The notes under the pieces were generated by a model, which saw nothing but the letters and a program-made list of their open reading frames with translations, did no database searches and was not told the origin of the DNA. A stretch of 64,000 nt of DNA from Aegilops tauschii subsp. strangulata. Lineage: Eukaryota > Streptophyta > Magnoliopsida > Poales > Poaceae. Below are positions 42,465 to 54,326 of the stretch, piece after piece. Within the stretch, counting starts at the first letter, position 1, and each line of letters opens with the position of its first letter. Location of the stretch: positions 447,857,793-447,921,792 of the forward strand of contig NC_053037.3 of the NCBI RefSeq assembly GCF_002575655.3. Direction: 5' to 3'. The position numbers and the translations under genes were made by a program.

Positions 42465-45400
42465 TCAATGGTTGCCACTAGCTGTGAAATACAAATCAAA
42501 TTTACTTGGGGCCTTCCTCTTTGAACCAACAGATGGTTGAGCTGAGGTTGATGCTGCCCTTGGAGCATTGAAACCTCTTGCAACTCTTGATCTGGTGTTC
42601 TTTGCTGGAGATGATGCACTTGACCTTGTGTTGTTGGCTGGTGCTGAAGTTGCTCGATACTTTCTCTTTCTCGATCCTGCTGTTGAGACTGCAGTAGCAG
42701 CAGTGGTTGCTCTTATTGCAGTTTGGGTTATGGCAACAGATTTGGTGGCCCTAACTGAAGTTGCAGATGGTTTTCTGGCCCTAACTGCATTTGTTGAAGC
42801 TGCAGCAGGATCAGAAGCAGCTGTTGCTGCCAGGGATGGACCTGGAGGTGCACTTGTTCTAGGTGGCCTGGGTGGTGCTGAAGCTGCTGGGTAGGGTGCT
42901 CTATTTTCCTACAATTGAAACAAGTGGCAGTTGAAAAGATTGATGCATTGATATTTGATGCAAAATTTTAAGAAATATTGTGCATTGGCTTAGTTACCTG
43001 GTGCATGTTTTTCCTTGACATAAACTTGGCCTTAAGCCTGTCTTCACAGAGTGTCCACCTGTGGCCTTGCTTGCCACATTTAATGCATGTTATGGTGCCC
43101 ATCCTTGACGTATCCTTTGGAGATGGCACTTCAAATTCATCCTTTCTCCTAGCTGTCTGCTTCGTCCCTTTCTTTTCCCTAAATATTGGTGGTTCAATGT
43201 CTGGTGTGTTGGTGTTGGGCCAGAATTCAGGCCCAGGAACAGGGTAGATGATGTGCTGGTATGCAGCCTTATACATTTCCTTCTTAAAGAATGGATGCAC
43301 ATAATCTTCTGGGTGAACTTTTATCTTCTGCATTGCAGCTATTGCATGGTGGCAAGGTGATCCAGTCATGTCCCATCTCCTGCAAGAGCAGCTCCCTTCA
43401 TTCATATTCACACAACAAGTGTTCTCTCCACTAGTAACTTACCAGATGTTGGGACCAGCCATGTTTGCTTCACAGTATTTAGCCCATTTCTTGCACTCTT
43501 CAAGCTTCTCCATGTAATGTGGGATTATTTCCCACCTACAACTCTCTGTTTTCTCTCTGATGCCCTAGTACTTAACCATTAGTTTGGTCCTCAACCCTTC
43601 AAACATGGTCTTAATTGGTTTGGGTAACATCCAGAATCATTTCGTTGAAAACCTCACTAAGGTTGTTCACAACCAAGTCAGTCTTGCATACATGATCCAT
43701 TGCATATCTAGCCCAACACTCCTCAGGGATGCCATTCAACCACATGTAGGCTGGTTCACATGCTGCTTTCAAACCAGCCATTCCTTCTTTGTGGCCATGC
43801 TTAGTGAAGGAATAGCTAGCTTTGTCAACCCATTTTTAAGTTCTTCTGCTCTAAAGCCAGCTGACTGGAAGTTGGCATATATGTGTCTAAGGCTATATCT
43901 TTGTGGGGATTGAGGAAATACTTCATTAATTGTCTTAAGAAGACCCTGTTGTTTGATTACATAAGCAAAAAATAAGATAACTACAACATCATGGCTATGT
44001 GCATAAGATTAAAGTAGATTCAGAGAAAAAACCTTCTGCCTGTCAGACATGATGGTGTAGTTCCCAAATTTGTTACTGGTGCCAATGCACACTCTAAGTT
44101 GGTTTAGAAACCAGGTCCAGCTGTGACCATCCTCTTTGTCAACCACCCCAAAAGCAATTGGGAAGACATTATTGTTCCCATCTCTCCCTGTTGCTGCCAA
44201 TATCTGTTGACCTGTGGATAACTTGATGAAGCAACCATCAAGTCATGCATAAACAGTGATATTTAGGGTCAAATTAAATAACTATGTCCAATAGTTACAT
44301 TTCAAAAAGGATTACATCACTGAAAGGATTACATTTCAAAAAGGATTACCTATGGAAGGCCTACAACTAGCAAGGAATCCATCCTTTGATGCCTGGAGGC
44401 AGTAGTAGATGTACTTGAACCTTGGTGTGAGGCTGGGTTCAAAGGATCCTCAAAAGTTGTCACTATGCACCTACTTCCAGGGTTTGTGTCAAGCACACAT
44501 TGTAGGTAGTCCCTCAACCTAGGATACTGCTTTCTATGATCACCTTACACAACATCAACAGCCGTCAGTCTTGCCCTATATGCCAAACTCCTAGGTACAT
44601 GCACCCTAAACTTCTTCTTAGTATGTTTTAGAATTGTCTCTACATCAGCCTTTACATTTGATCTAATTGTGTCCTCCATAGATTCTGCAACCCACTCCGC
44701 AGTCACCTTGGTACTCTCTCCACCAGCTCCACAACTATGATCCAGGTGGCACTTCTTCATTGTGAATGTATCTTCATGGGCTACTTTGGAGGCGGTCATT
44801 AAAAATTCACAACCACTCTTCCTCTCTGGGCACCAAACAATAATCCTTGGTACTGAAAGTTTCTCAAAGTCCTAACATGAAAATTTCTAAACTCATACAC
44901 ATTGGTGAAGCGAAGGTCCTTGCACAACTGCTCATGTGCATCGGGTAGTTTTGGGTCATATCATTTCCTCTCTTTCTTCTTCTTCAATCTTCTCTTCCTT
45001 CCACAAGGTAGTCTAGGAACCTCTCCATCTGAATCAGAAATGCCCACATCACCAGGGAAGCAATATTCATCAGGTTCAGGTACAAAATCTTGAAACTTGG
45101 GGATCTCTGGATGACTGTGAGCTCTGGAAGTAGGACCTGGATTTACTGTTGCTCTTCTAACAGGCTTCAGTTTCTCAGGCCTGCCTTTTGCCACAACTCT
45201 CTCCTCTCCACTGTCAGCCTCTTTCTCTTCCCGCAAAAACTCTGAAACATCATTGTCACCTTCAAACTATGGTCTGTCTTCTGCAACATCTGTTTCTTCT
45301 TCATTTACAATATTTTCTTCACCTCTCTTCCAAGGCTTGTAAGACATCTTTATCCCTCTATAGTCACCCCTATCAATGTCAAAGTCTGAGGATGATTTGT

Positions 45401-45727
45401 CATTATCATCATCTGGTGCACCATCAGATCCATCCTCACCACCAGCCTGTCCATCATCACCACCAACAACTTCTGTAATGTTCAAGTTGTAGCTCTACTG
45501 TGTGTTGACGTTAACTTCAAGAGGGTGAACTACTCCATCTTGTGACAGACTTAACACAAAACCAGGGCCCCCACTAAACTGCCTATTGGAACTTGTCTTC
45601 ATAAGCATTGTGAGCCCTGTTAAATTCAACATCTCTATCTTCATTTGCCTTGGCCACAATGATATTCAACACTATAAAATCAAAGTGGTCTAGCATTTCT
45701 TCAACTGCATCTTGACTGTCCAGAAGC
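42465..45727 (-). pseudogene. MuDR/MURA-type transposase, main part
   Basis: Minus strand, N to C. An acidic region (45485-45267, DDDNDKSSSDFDIDRGDY) and a basic patch (CGRKRRLKKKKERK) come first. The MuDR DNA-binding part follows (44799-44545: CHLDHSCGAGGESTKVTAEW; LAYRARLTA). The DDE catalytic core is at about 44245-44010: DGCFIKLSTGQQILAATGRD, NNNVFPIAFGVV, SWTWFLNQL, YTIMSDRQK. The middle is frame-broken (43913-43584). A SWIM zinc finger is at 43400-43340 (CSCRRWDMTGSPCHHAIAAM), then a zinc knuckle (CIKCGKQGHRWTLC) and a Pro/Ala/Ser-rich tail ending GSKRKAPSKFDLYF, TGA at 42467-42465. Stops and frameshifts make it inactive. The 5' end is cut by G3 at 45727 and the frame resumes at 51575. 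Confidence 0.9.
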
Positions 45728-46610
45728 TGTCGGCGTTCTGGGAACGGGGGTCCCTAGACTTGCCTGCCTGCGGCCCACGGTGTGGCTAAGCCAGCAGGCT
45801 GTACGGCCCATCTTCATCAACAAGGCATCCAAGACCCTCGCGAGGGGCCAAGCCTCGCAAGGCGGATGACGCAAGACCTCCTCTGGAGTGTCCTAGTCAG
45901 GCAGGCTCACGAGGAGCGGACATATCAAGACGTGAGCCATGACGACCGACACCAGGCGGGCGCCGGGGGGCGCCAGCGTGTGCAGCGTCCTCGTTTCCTC
46001 TTTGGTGCTAAGGAAGCAGGCGCAAGCGCAGGCGAGGAGTACCGAGGGATCAGGCAAAGGTTGCTATATCGGTGCAACGAGACCAAGAACAGGAGGACGA
46101 CAAGACGGAGGTCATCGTGGAGCCCAAGACGGCGTCACCACCAGAGCCTTTTGCTGGCGAAGACCACTTTTGTCAGGATAGCTTGTACTAGCTGTCCCCC
46201 TTCAAATTTGCCCGCCGTTGTAGGCTCCCTTCCCGCTCAATATTTGGGAAGAGGACCAGGGCCTATATAAGTAGAGTTGGCCACCACAGTAGGGGGGATC
46301 GAGCAGTTCATCCAGCTCTCACCCGCTAAGTCACCAAGCACAAGAACACCTCAACCTCAGGAGGTTGTTCTTCCCTCTGTATTGTTTATCATCAGCCCAA
46401 GAGGCAATCCACACCACCACACTGGAGTAGGGTATTACACCACAACGGTGGCCCGAACCAGTATAAATCTCGCGTCTTTCTGTGTTGTGAGTTCGTCGAG
46501 TTCGTCCACGAGATCTTAGTGAGCTAGGGCGTAGACCGGTAGGAGGGAAAGACTGAGCGCGCACCCCAGTGTTCAAACCTTGAGGGTTTGCCGGAACCCC
46601 ACATCTGACA
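45728..46610 (+). repeat. 5' LTR of G3
   Basis: 883 bp. TATA box CCTATATAAGTAG near 46262. The 3' LTR is about 22 bp longer, with an extra GGTGGGGCAAACCTCACGA-type insertion near 50871. Confidence 0.93.
46262..46274 (+). promoter_or_regulatory. TATA box of the G3 5' LTR
   Basis: CCTATATAAGTAG, identical in the 3' LTR near 51227. Confidence 0.7.
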
Positions 46611-46630
46611 TTTGGCGCGCCAGGTAGGGG
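46611..46630 (+). promoter_or_regulatory. primer-binding site of G3
   Basis: TTTGGCGCGCCAGGTAGGGG directly after the LTR end CATCTGACA. Confidence 0.8.
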
Positions 46631-46682
46631 TGCGCCGGAGCTTCTTCTCCGCCAATCGACTTGCCGACGCTCCACGGCCACG

Positions 46683-47677
46683 ATGTCCGACGACCAAAGA
46701 GCTGACTCCGACTGCTGGGCAGCCTGGCCGACCCAGACGGCGCCGCCTGCCCATGAAGACCTCAACCCCGCGCTCCAGGCGGCACGAGTGCCATCCAATC
46801 CAGCGGGGCGCGGGCGACGCGCCAGGCGTTGTCTACCCTCACTCCACGGCAAGTGCGAGCCGCTGCTAGAGCAGCAAGCCATGCCGCGGCGACGGCGCCG
46901 CACTCGCGGCGGGAACAGGCAAACATGCGGGCAGCACTCACCGTGGCAAGGGAGCTACTGCGGTGCCGGCTGATGGTGAGCGGCCAGGACGCACTGCTGG
47001 AACGCGTTGCCGAGCTGCTGGACACGGCGGCCTCGGGAGCGCCGCCTTTCTGTCATCAGCTCCCTCCTCAGGCCGCTACAAGGATTCACGGCGGGCCACG
47101 CCGCCACCACGCGACGTCAGGTGCGCCAGGGGGCTTCGTCAACACCAGCATGGCCGGCTGCGCCGGGGGCTCTGCCGCCCCCATACCGCCCGCAACAAGC
47201 ATGAGCGCAAGCGTCGCCTCCCATGGCCCAAGTGGGATGCCGCGCTATCACCCCTAGGACGCCGCCCTGGGCCGGGCAACATGGAGTGTGGGGTACTACG
47301 GCGAGGTGTTCAGGGTAACGGCCCCGGAAGCCTACGTGCCCCGCATGACGGACCAGGAGTAGACACCGGAGGACGACCCCGACTCGTTCGTTGGAGAAGA
47401 TTGGGAAGAAGGGACGCTAGGAGTCGAAGCCTTCCAGGAGGCGCCGGGGAACCACCACGACCACGTGTGCGACGACCACTACAAGGTACCCCTAATCCCT
47501 CAGGAGCAAGCTTACGCTAACCATGAGTCGCAGGAGGAACAGATCACTGCAACGGCTGGCGGCCCCAGCTTGACGGCCTCCCTGCCGGCAGGAGGATCGC
47601 GTTGGGGGCTGCAGGACAGGGGTCGGGAGCCATGCCCCTCCCCACGACACGCGAAGCCAGGGGACACCCAGAGGTAG
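46683..47677 (+). pseudogene. G3 gag-like remnant
   Basis: Starting at MSDDQRADSDCWAAWP, the reading passes through several frames. The frame at 46829-47257 contains QANMRAALTVARELLRCRLM, similar to the N-terminal region of grass Gypsy gag. Later text (TWSVGYYGEVFRVTAPEAYV; NHHDHVCDDHYK) is in a different frame. No retrotransposon-gag core, zinc knuckle or protease follows, and a TAG ends the last frame at 47675-47677. Probably a truncated gag kept as a packaging or leader region in a non-autonomous element. GC-rich. Confidence 0.55.
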
Positions 47678-48584
47678 GCCCTCTGCCGGGGATGCTTCGA
47701 CGACCCTTCCCCCGGCAGAGGACCTGTGGTCGCCGAGGGCACCGCTGGCGTCCCCTTTCCCCCTTTTGTGTCGTCCTTGTAACCGGTCGGCTCAAAGAAG
47801 GTCAAGGGTGGCACAAGCCGGGGCCCTCGTCTGGCGATATGAAGCAAGGCCGGTACCTGTGAAGAAGGCCCAGTGCCTGTGAAGCTCGCCGCCCATGACA
47901 CTCTCACGTAATAATGAGTTGGGGCTGTACACGCCCCGGTGTCTCAGGAGCACCGGCCTCAGGCCCTGGGGCTTCCTCCCACGCCTAGTGGCAGCACTTA
48001 GCTCCGCGCTGGTGAGAAGACTTGAAGACTGGAAGACTAGACTAGGTGCCAGACGTGGCCTTTTGCTTTGGATCTCTCATTTTGTAGCTTTGCTTTCTGG
48101 ATCTGGATTTAAGTTGAAGCCGAATTTTTATTGATGCGCGCGGGGGGTGCCTTTTCTCGTTAGAGCAATTTCTTGCCTTCTGGATCTCGTTTTGTCTGGG
48201 ACTCATGTCCATCGCCCTCCCCTCACGAGCTCCTCGCGAGCTGGATCGCATGAAGCGCACGCTCGCCGAGCGCGCGCCAGCGCTGCGGCTCGTGCTCACC
48301 TCTTGTGGGGCCCCTTCAGACGAGGCGATAAGCTCCGCAGGATTCTCAGAAACTCGTCGCTTCACGACTCAGCTCGAAGCTGGCGCTGACTAAGGTAAAC
48401 CACGACGGAAAACTCGCCCCCGGATTCACGAGTTCATGAGGACACATACTCACATTGCATAGGAAAAGTAAAAACTGCAATTTGCTTACATGAGGGGCTC
48501 CCCCTCTCAAAAATGCTCTTACAAGTCTTCCAAGGGCCACGCCCGAATTTTGTGTGCAGGATGAAACAACGGGAGAACATGGGA
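47678..48584. other. G3 internal spacer
   Basis: No gene supported. Short GC-rich frames on both strands show no motif. It lies downstream of the antisense gene in that gene's direction and probably includes its 3' end. Confidence 0.55.
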
Positions 48585-50377
48585 TCAGCCAGAAATGTCA
48601 CTCGCTACATCACCCACGGACGCGTCACTTGCGTCATCATCGTCCTTGTCAGCATCGTCGCCGCCGTCGGCGACGCCCCCATCGCCGTCGTCAACCACGC
48701 CGCCTTCGTCTGCGACGACCACCACCGCGTCATCCTCCGAAGTAAAGGCCCTGACCAACGCGTCCACATTGTCCTCAACCCAGCGCGCCAGGTCGCCCCG
48801 GACGGCCGTGGGTACGGGGGCAATGGCGGCGTCGAAATCAAAGTTGGGGTCGGCATTCAGAAGGTGGCTGAAGACACGGGAGAAAGCGCGCTCAAGCAGG
48901 CCACGACCCCTTTCCTCCACAAGCTGGCGAGCTCTGGCAGATCGAGCCTCCAGGCGCGTCACCACCTCGGTGAAGAAGGTCAAGTGGCTGGCATAGTCAT
49001 TCGAGTGAGGGGCCGGTGCATCCTCATCACAAATATGGCCCAGGGCGGTATTGGCCCTGTTCCGGAGATCCTGAAGCATAGGGGCATGCTCGCGCTCCAG
49101 CGTTCGTCGTTGGAGCACTTCCTCCGTGTTTTGCCGTGCGACGGCCTCAGCGCCATCTCACCACAACCTCCCGAGGATCCTAGAGCCTTGGCCTCGGGAG
49201 CCGCATGCCGCGTCTCCTCAGCGGCCGACGCCTCAGGAGGGGGGTCGCAGGGCCCCGAGGACGAGGCCCCAGGATCACCACTCGGCATGTGCTCCTCAGC
49301 ACTCGAGCCACCGGCCCCCGTCGGAGCTCGCCCTCCCGCATCGTCACCTGGGGTGAGCTCGGCACTGGCGGCGAGGAAGGGAACCACGACGACGGGGTTC
49401 TCGCGGGATCCCACCAGGCCGATTGGGCGCAGCCCCCACTCATCAAAGGAAGGCATGCTCGCGGCAAATGCGGCTTTGTTCTCGCAGCGGTACAACAGGC
49501 AGCTATTCCTCAGTATCTCATCCGGCAGAGGGACACCCGATAGGACCATGAGCACCGTTTGCCGCGTTGCAAGAGGAAGCCCCTTCTCCTGAAACGTCAT
49601 GTGGTCCTGGCTGCGGAGCAAGTCCCACATCGGGCGAGAGTGGCGCTGAAGTGGAGCGACTCGACGCTTGACGAACTCCTTCACCACCATGGGCACAGTC
49701 CCGCCGAGGTCCTTCAACCACCTCAGCCTGGCCTAGACGGGGGCAAGGCGGGGGCTCGTGAGCTTTTGATGGCCCCAGCCGGAGTTTGGAACAGCACGCC
49801 CCGCCGGAACTGGGAGCAGAGGGCTGAGCACGCCGGCGTCAACAAACACCCATCATATGCGGAACTCGCTCGTGGATGAAGGAAGCTCAAAGTCAATCCC
49901 CGAGCCCACAGTCGCGGCCTGGAAACCCACGCACCCCGAGCTCTGCCGGGGACCGGTCAGATGCAATGAGAAGAAATGGCGGAGGAGGGCCACGGAAGGA
50001 GCGATGCCCACCATGGCCTCGCACAAGAAGGCGAAGACGGCAAGAAGGGTCACAGATTGAGGGTCGAGATGAAGCATGTGGATCTGATAATGCTCGAGCA
50101 CCGCGTTGAAGAAGGCAGAGAAGGGAGGAATCAGACCAGCCCAGAGGGCATCAATGAAGATCGGGACCTCAGTGGCTGCCCGAGCCATGCGAGTGCAAAA
50201 CGCGGGCCAAGCCACCATCTCTCCCCACTCGTTGAAGCTGGAGGCAAGCATGGGGTGCACCTTGTCCATGGCCTCGTCATTGAGCACCCGGGGCCGGCCG
50301 AGCGCAGGCTCAAAAGGCGAAGGCGCAGTTGGCAAAAACAGAGGTTTCTTCCCCTTTTCAGCCTGTTTCGGCGCCAT
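48585..50377 (-). pseudogene. G3 antisense gene: PF04195-like protein
   Basis: Minus strand, starting at ATG 50377-50375 (MAPKQAEKGKKPLFLP). The first frame (to 49853) contains the shared domain: GLIPPFSAFFNAVLEHYQIH; LLAVFAFLCEAMVGIAPSVA; LLRHFFSL. It matches the G2 antisense protein in order and spacing and, more loosely, G1. A broken stretch follows. The frame 49717-48980 starts MKDLGGTVPMVVKEFVKRRV and contains APLQRHSRPMWDL (cf. G2 RRRIAPLHNKGRPAWLF), with a Ser/Ala/Pro-rich linker. The last frame (49118-48585) has a helical tail (LEREHAPMLQDLRNRA; NADPNFDFDAAIAPVP, cf. G2 WYPDLNFDTALESLP) and an Asp-rich end. Several lesions; function unknown. The gene starts about 290 bp inside the 3' LTR and runs opposite to the element. 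Confidence 0.7.
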
Positions 50378-50654
50378 GGCGATGAAGCAGGCGAAGCGCA
50401 AGTCAGATTGGAAGGGCAAAGAAGGGCCTCGAGGAAACAGGGAGATTGGAGGAGCCAGTCATGGGCGAAGGAAGGATAACTGTGTGAGAAGCGGGGACCG
50501 CATAGCCAGGCGGATTCAAGGGCAGCATGGAGAAGCGAAGACGCCCACGTCCAATCAAACGCCACGCGTCAACCGAGGCCGCATGCTTTTAGGGCCCGCG
50601 GTGCTCCATACTTGACCCTTGGCTTCGCCGCGAAGCCAAGCCCGAGCGCACCTT

Positions 50655-50669
50655 GGGCCCGGGGGCTAT
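50655..50669 (+). promoter_or_regulatory. polypurine tract of G3
   Basis: GGGCCCGGGGGCTAT ends directly before TGTCGG of the 3' LTR. Confidence 0.7.
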
Positions 50670-51574
50670 TGTCGGCGTTCTGGGAACGGGGGCCCCCAGA
50701 CTTGCCTGCCTGCGGCCCACGGCGTGGCTAAGCCAGCAGGCCGTACGGCCCATCTTCATCAACAAGGCATCCAAGACCCTCGCGAGGGGCCAAGCCTCAT
50801 GAGGCAGACGACGCAAGACCTCCTCAGGAGTGGCCTAGTCAGGCAGGCTCACGAGGAGCGGAGATATCAAGGTGGGGCAAACCTCACGAGGCTCTCATGA
50901 CGTGAGCCATGACGATCGACACCAGGCGGGCGCCAGGCGGGTGCCAGCGCGCGCAGCATCCTCATTTCCTCTTTGGTGCTAAGGAAGCAGGCACAGGCGA
51001 GGAGTACCGAGGGATCGGGCAAAGGTTGCTATATAGGTGCAACGAGACCAAGACCAGGAGGACGACAAGACGGAGGTCATCGTGGAGCCCAAGACGGCAT
51101 CACCACCAGAGCCTTTTGCAGGCGAAGACCACTTTTGTCAGGATAGCTTGTACTAGCTGTCCCCCTTCAAATTTGCCCGCCGTTGTAGGTTCCCTTCCCG
51201 CTCAATATTTGGGAAGAGGACCAGGGCCTATATAAGTAGAGCTGGCCACCACAGTAGGGGGATCGAGCAGTTCATCCAGCTCTCACCCGCTAAGTCACCA
51301 AGCACAAGAACACCTGAACCTCAGGAGGTTGTTCTTCCCTCTGTATAGTTTATCATCAGCCCAAGAGGCAGTCCACACCACCACACTGGAGTAGGGTATT
51401 ACACCACAACGGTGGCCCGAACCAGTATAAATCTCGCGTCTTTCTGTGTTGTGAGTTCGTCGAGTTCGTCCGCAAGATCTTAGCGAGCTAGGGCGTAGAT
51501 CGGTAGGAGGGAAAGACTGAGCGCGCACCCCAGTGTTCGAACCTTGAGGGTTTGCCGGAACCCCACATTCGACA
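50670..51574 (+). repeat. 3' LTR of G3
   Basis: 905 bp, very similar to the 5' LTR by eye, with a small number of substitutions and one short insertion near 50871, so a fairly young insertion. Confidence 0.93.
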
Positions 51575-52131
51575 GAAGCAATAAACCTTCCTATCAAATT
51601 CCTTCTTCTTTTACCCAGTACATGTAGTCATCCGACCCATAGCCTTCAGTTTCAGTAAGTGCTATCAAGTTGAGAAAAGTGATGTTTAAAAGAGAAAACC
51701 TTCTTACCATGTTATCTCTGCCCTAGAAATGCAGCCTCACCTCCCAAATTTCATCATCCAGCCTGCATTACATAATATGTTATTTCAAAAGCCTAAATAA
51801 GTGTTTTTTGCTACATAATTCAGTTTACACTATCCACTATGCATTTCTACTGAATCCAACTAATCCTTCAGTTCAAAATGCAACTAGAGCATCCAATTAA
51901 CTACTCTGAACCAGTGCATGTTCTAAGATGAATCACAGCTGCATTAACCTAGGGTTTGGTCAAAACCTAACTAAAGATTGCATGAACTTTGAACTAAACT
52001 AGCACTAATGAATTAAACTAGGGTATGTTGAAGGAGCTGGTGAAGAGCAGAATTTTTTTACTCCACTCCTCCAAATGCAGAGGCCCAGTGGTGGGAGTTA
52101 GCCGGATCCGCGTTGACAGGAGCGGCGACAT
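51575..52131 (-). pseudogene. MURA transposase, 5' exons (continuation beyond G3)
   Basis: Minus strand. A possible first exon starts at ATG 52131 (MSPLLSTRIRLTPTTGP). A small exon reads LDDEIWEVRLHF, a stop, then RDNM before GTAAGAAGG (about 51770-51710), the usual N-terminal text of MuDR transposases. Another exon reads GYGSDDYMYWVKEE (about 51650-51600). It runs through the GAAGC duplication into LDSQDAVEEMLDHFDF on the far side of G3, showing that G3 entered an exon. Stops are present. Confidence 0.65.
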
Positions 52132-52439
52132 TGCTAGCAAGATACCTCGCCGCTCTGTACTCAAGCGAGAACTGACGATTCTCAGGCAACGGCGGTGCAG
52201 CCTACGGCGTCGCCGTAGGTATCCGCTACTGCGGCGGCACCGCCGCCGGCTGGGCTGCGAAGCTACCGCTCCCCAGCCAGTTATAAACTTTTGAGTATTC
52301 TCCGCTTCCATCCCCCATTCCACCTCCTCCCATAGAGTGGCTGCCGTCGACTGGTTTTGCCGCCTCCAACGCCATCGCCTAGGTTGGAGAGGGAGACAAA
52401 GTGAGAGAGAGAGTGGGGGGGGAATAGAGGACACGGCTT

Positions 52440-52735
52440 GGTCGTCTTGACCCTGGTCGGGACGGCGCGCTCTAACGGCCGTCATCACGCGCGTCGTCAG
52501 CCTTTGGCTGATAGAACCCTGACGGGCGGGCCCCACGTGTCATAACCGTGCTTAAAATGTAACGATTCGGCCGCTAGGGTTTTTTGGAACAGCCCACCAC
52601 TTCTGTGGTAGTTTTTTTGTAAAATTAAAAAAAGTGGTAGTTTTTGGGAACGATAGCTTGTAATGTGGTAGTTTTTTGCTATTTACGTTATCGATATGAA
52701 AGAAGGGAATATAAAATTTCAATTTCCGTAAAAGA
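52440..52735 (-). repeat. MULE2 terminal region (TIR-like)
   Basis: Reading inward on the minus strand: GTAAATAGCAAAAAACTACC, a second AAAAACTACCAC, a third AAAAAAACTACCACAG. ACACGTGGGGCCCGCCCGTC and a GC-rich stretch follow. This is the style of grass MULE ends. The opposite TIR is not in view, so the exact edge and TSD are undetermined. Confidence 0.5.
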
Positions 52736-53330
52736 AGGGTATGGAACACTTCTCTAGAAAGAGAATTAAGTCACAATATGAATCTATTATGAGGGCCACC
52801 TATGGAATTCATTTGAAGGATGACAACACTTGAACCTATGCATTACACCTAGCTAGGGGCGTAAAACAATAGCGCTAGTTGAGAGGCAACCCAATAGTTA
52901 TCTTAATTTTCTTGTTTCTTTTTCTCGTTTTTTGTGTGCACACAATTATGCTACTATTATGATTGCGTTTTTGTGTTTTAATTAGTGTTTGTGCCAAGTA
53001 AATCCTTTGGGATGATTTGGATGATAGTTGCTTTGATTCTGTGCAAAAACAGAAACTATTGCGTCCAGTAGCAGAATTATCTAAATTTGCTGGAGCGTGA
53101 TAAAATTCTGAACTTTTTTACACATGATTGATATACAAATTGCCCACGTTGTCCAAAATATTCAGAATTTTTGGAGTTACAGAAGTATGGTCATTGTTCA
53201 AATTACTACAGATTGTCCTGTTTTTGATAGATTATGTTTTCGTTACGTTGTTCGCTTTTTTTATGAATCTATGGATTGTAACGGGGGTATAAGCCATGGT
53301 GAAGTTAGAATACATTAGGTATAATGCAAT
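52736..53330 (+). mobile_element. Gypsy retrotransposon remnant (3' end of pol and downstream)
   Basis: GGGCGTAAAACAATAGCGCT followed by GAGAGGCAACCCAATAG, then TTAATTAGTGTTTGTGCCAAG, is the stretch found between pol and the 3' LTR in common Triticeae Gypsy families (Sabrina/Fatima type, from memory). No readable domain remains. Confidence 0.6.
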
Positions 53331-54326
53331 AATAAAATATGAATTGGTTGACAACAATACATAATGTTGGTGCAATATTTGCCTACGTTGTGTTTTGGAG
53401 TTTGTTGATAGAAACATGTATGGACTAACTTGTTTGCCAATGCATACAGAGAGAAAAAAGTCCATACACAACCGAAGAATATGCTGTCTCCGGTGCTGAG
53501 TTCGAGGAACTTCATCGAAGCACATCTGTATTGCAGAGAAGAATGAGGTATAGTTGTTGAAGTGATAGACTCGAGAAGATTGTTGAGAAGAAATCGACCC
53601 CTCAAAAGTTTACTGTTGAAGCAAAGCTTTTTGATTCGGTATAGTCGTCCGAAGAAATTGACTGCAGTAATGGATGTCGAAGACTATGTGAAGACGTAGC
53701 ATTCATTTAGTTATTCCTCTTTCATTCTTTTGAGTCATAGGACCTCCGTACTATTAAGAGGTGTATAGGTTCTCGATGCTTAGACCCGCTGTGATGCTTA
53801 GCCAAAACCTATGAAAGTTGCAAGAGAAATCTATGTGATCTCCGAGCAAATTCTTGCCAGCAAGAGACCTTGATCTTCTTTGCTGCGAGAATTTTGCCTC
53901 GGACCGAGGAGTTAGCATTTCTTGCTCTGCAACAAATGTTGCCGTAGTGTTCAAATCTGACCCTTGGAATCGTGTCATTCGGCCATTGGCTGAGCCCGAT
54001 GTCTAATTTGGTTATTTCCCATCAGGGAAGGCTGCGGCTATAAATAGCCACCCCGCTTCAAGTTTATGTTGGCTGCTCTGCTTGAGATTTTTGAGAAGAT
54101 TGATTTGAGCAACCCCTCTCTGAGTGATTTTATTTGATCCACCGAGAGAAAAATCAAGAGCCCGAACTTAGACAGTGGTTTAGCATCACAGCAGTTCTAA
54201 GTGAGAGTTGTTGTACCTATTACTCTTGAGAGCTGCGCACTCTCTAGACGGATAGGTTTCGACTTCGAGTGATGAAGAGTTGTTGTCTTCACCGAGCCTG
54301 ATCTTCAGCAACCAAGAGTGATTGTG
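53331..54326 (+). mobile_element. LTR-like retrotransposon fragment
   Basis: No gene. Contains a TATA box (GGCTATAAATAGCC, about 54036) about 290 bp before the CACTA B junction. A leader-like stretch follows (CTTGAGATTTTTGAGAAG; GAGAGAAAAATCAAGAGC), the layout of an LTR promoter. It is truncated by CACTA B at 54327. The family was not identified. Confidence 0.45.
54036..54049 (+). promoter_or_regulatory. TATA box of the truncated LTR-like fragment
   Basis: GGCTATAAATAGCC, a strong consensus match that is itself palindromic. Confidence 0.55.

Larger units (their letters stand above)
45728..51574 (+). mobile_element. G3: pol-less LTR retrotransposon with gag remnant and antisense gene
   Basis: LTRs at 45728-46610 and 50670-51574 start TGTCGGCGTTCTGGGAACG and end CATCTGACA / CATTCGACA. 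Perfect TSDs GAAGC lie at 45723-45727 and 51575-51579. Primer-binding site TTTGGCGCGCCAGGTAGGGG at 46611 and polypurine tract CCCGGGGGCTAT before 50670 set the plus orientation. Between them lie a short gag-like region and a minus-strand PF04195-like gene; no protease, reverse transcriptase, RNase H or integrase was found. It sits in an exon of the MULE2 transposase. Confidence 0.9.
41453..52735 (-). mobile_element. MULE2: old Mutator-like element with a MURA transposase, interrupted by G3
   Basis: A minus-strand MURA pseudogene (42465-45727 and 51575 onward) lies next to MULE-type terminal sequence at about 52560-52700 (repeated GTGGTAGTTTTTT and GCTATTTAC words). The other terminus was not found. 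The element probably continues through 3725-4062, from which CACTA A separates it, and may extend past the Angela insertion to the left of the window. Boundaries are therefore approximate. Confidence 0.65.

Noticed and set aside
42568..42894. 108-codon plus-strand ORF rich in Ala/Val.
   Set aside because: Complement of the Pro/Ala/Ser-rich tail of the MURA transposase.
48513..49592. 359-codon plus-strand ORF in G3.
   Set aside because: Shadow of the minus-strand antisense gene, whose motifs are shared with G1 and G2; the plus-strand product has none.
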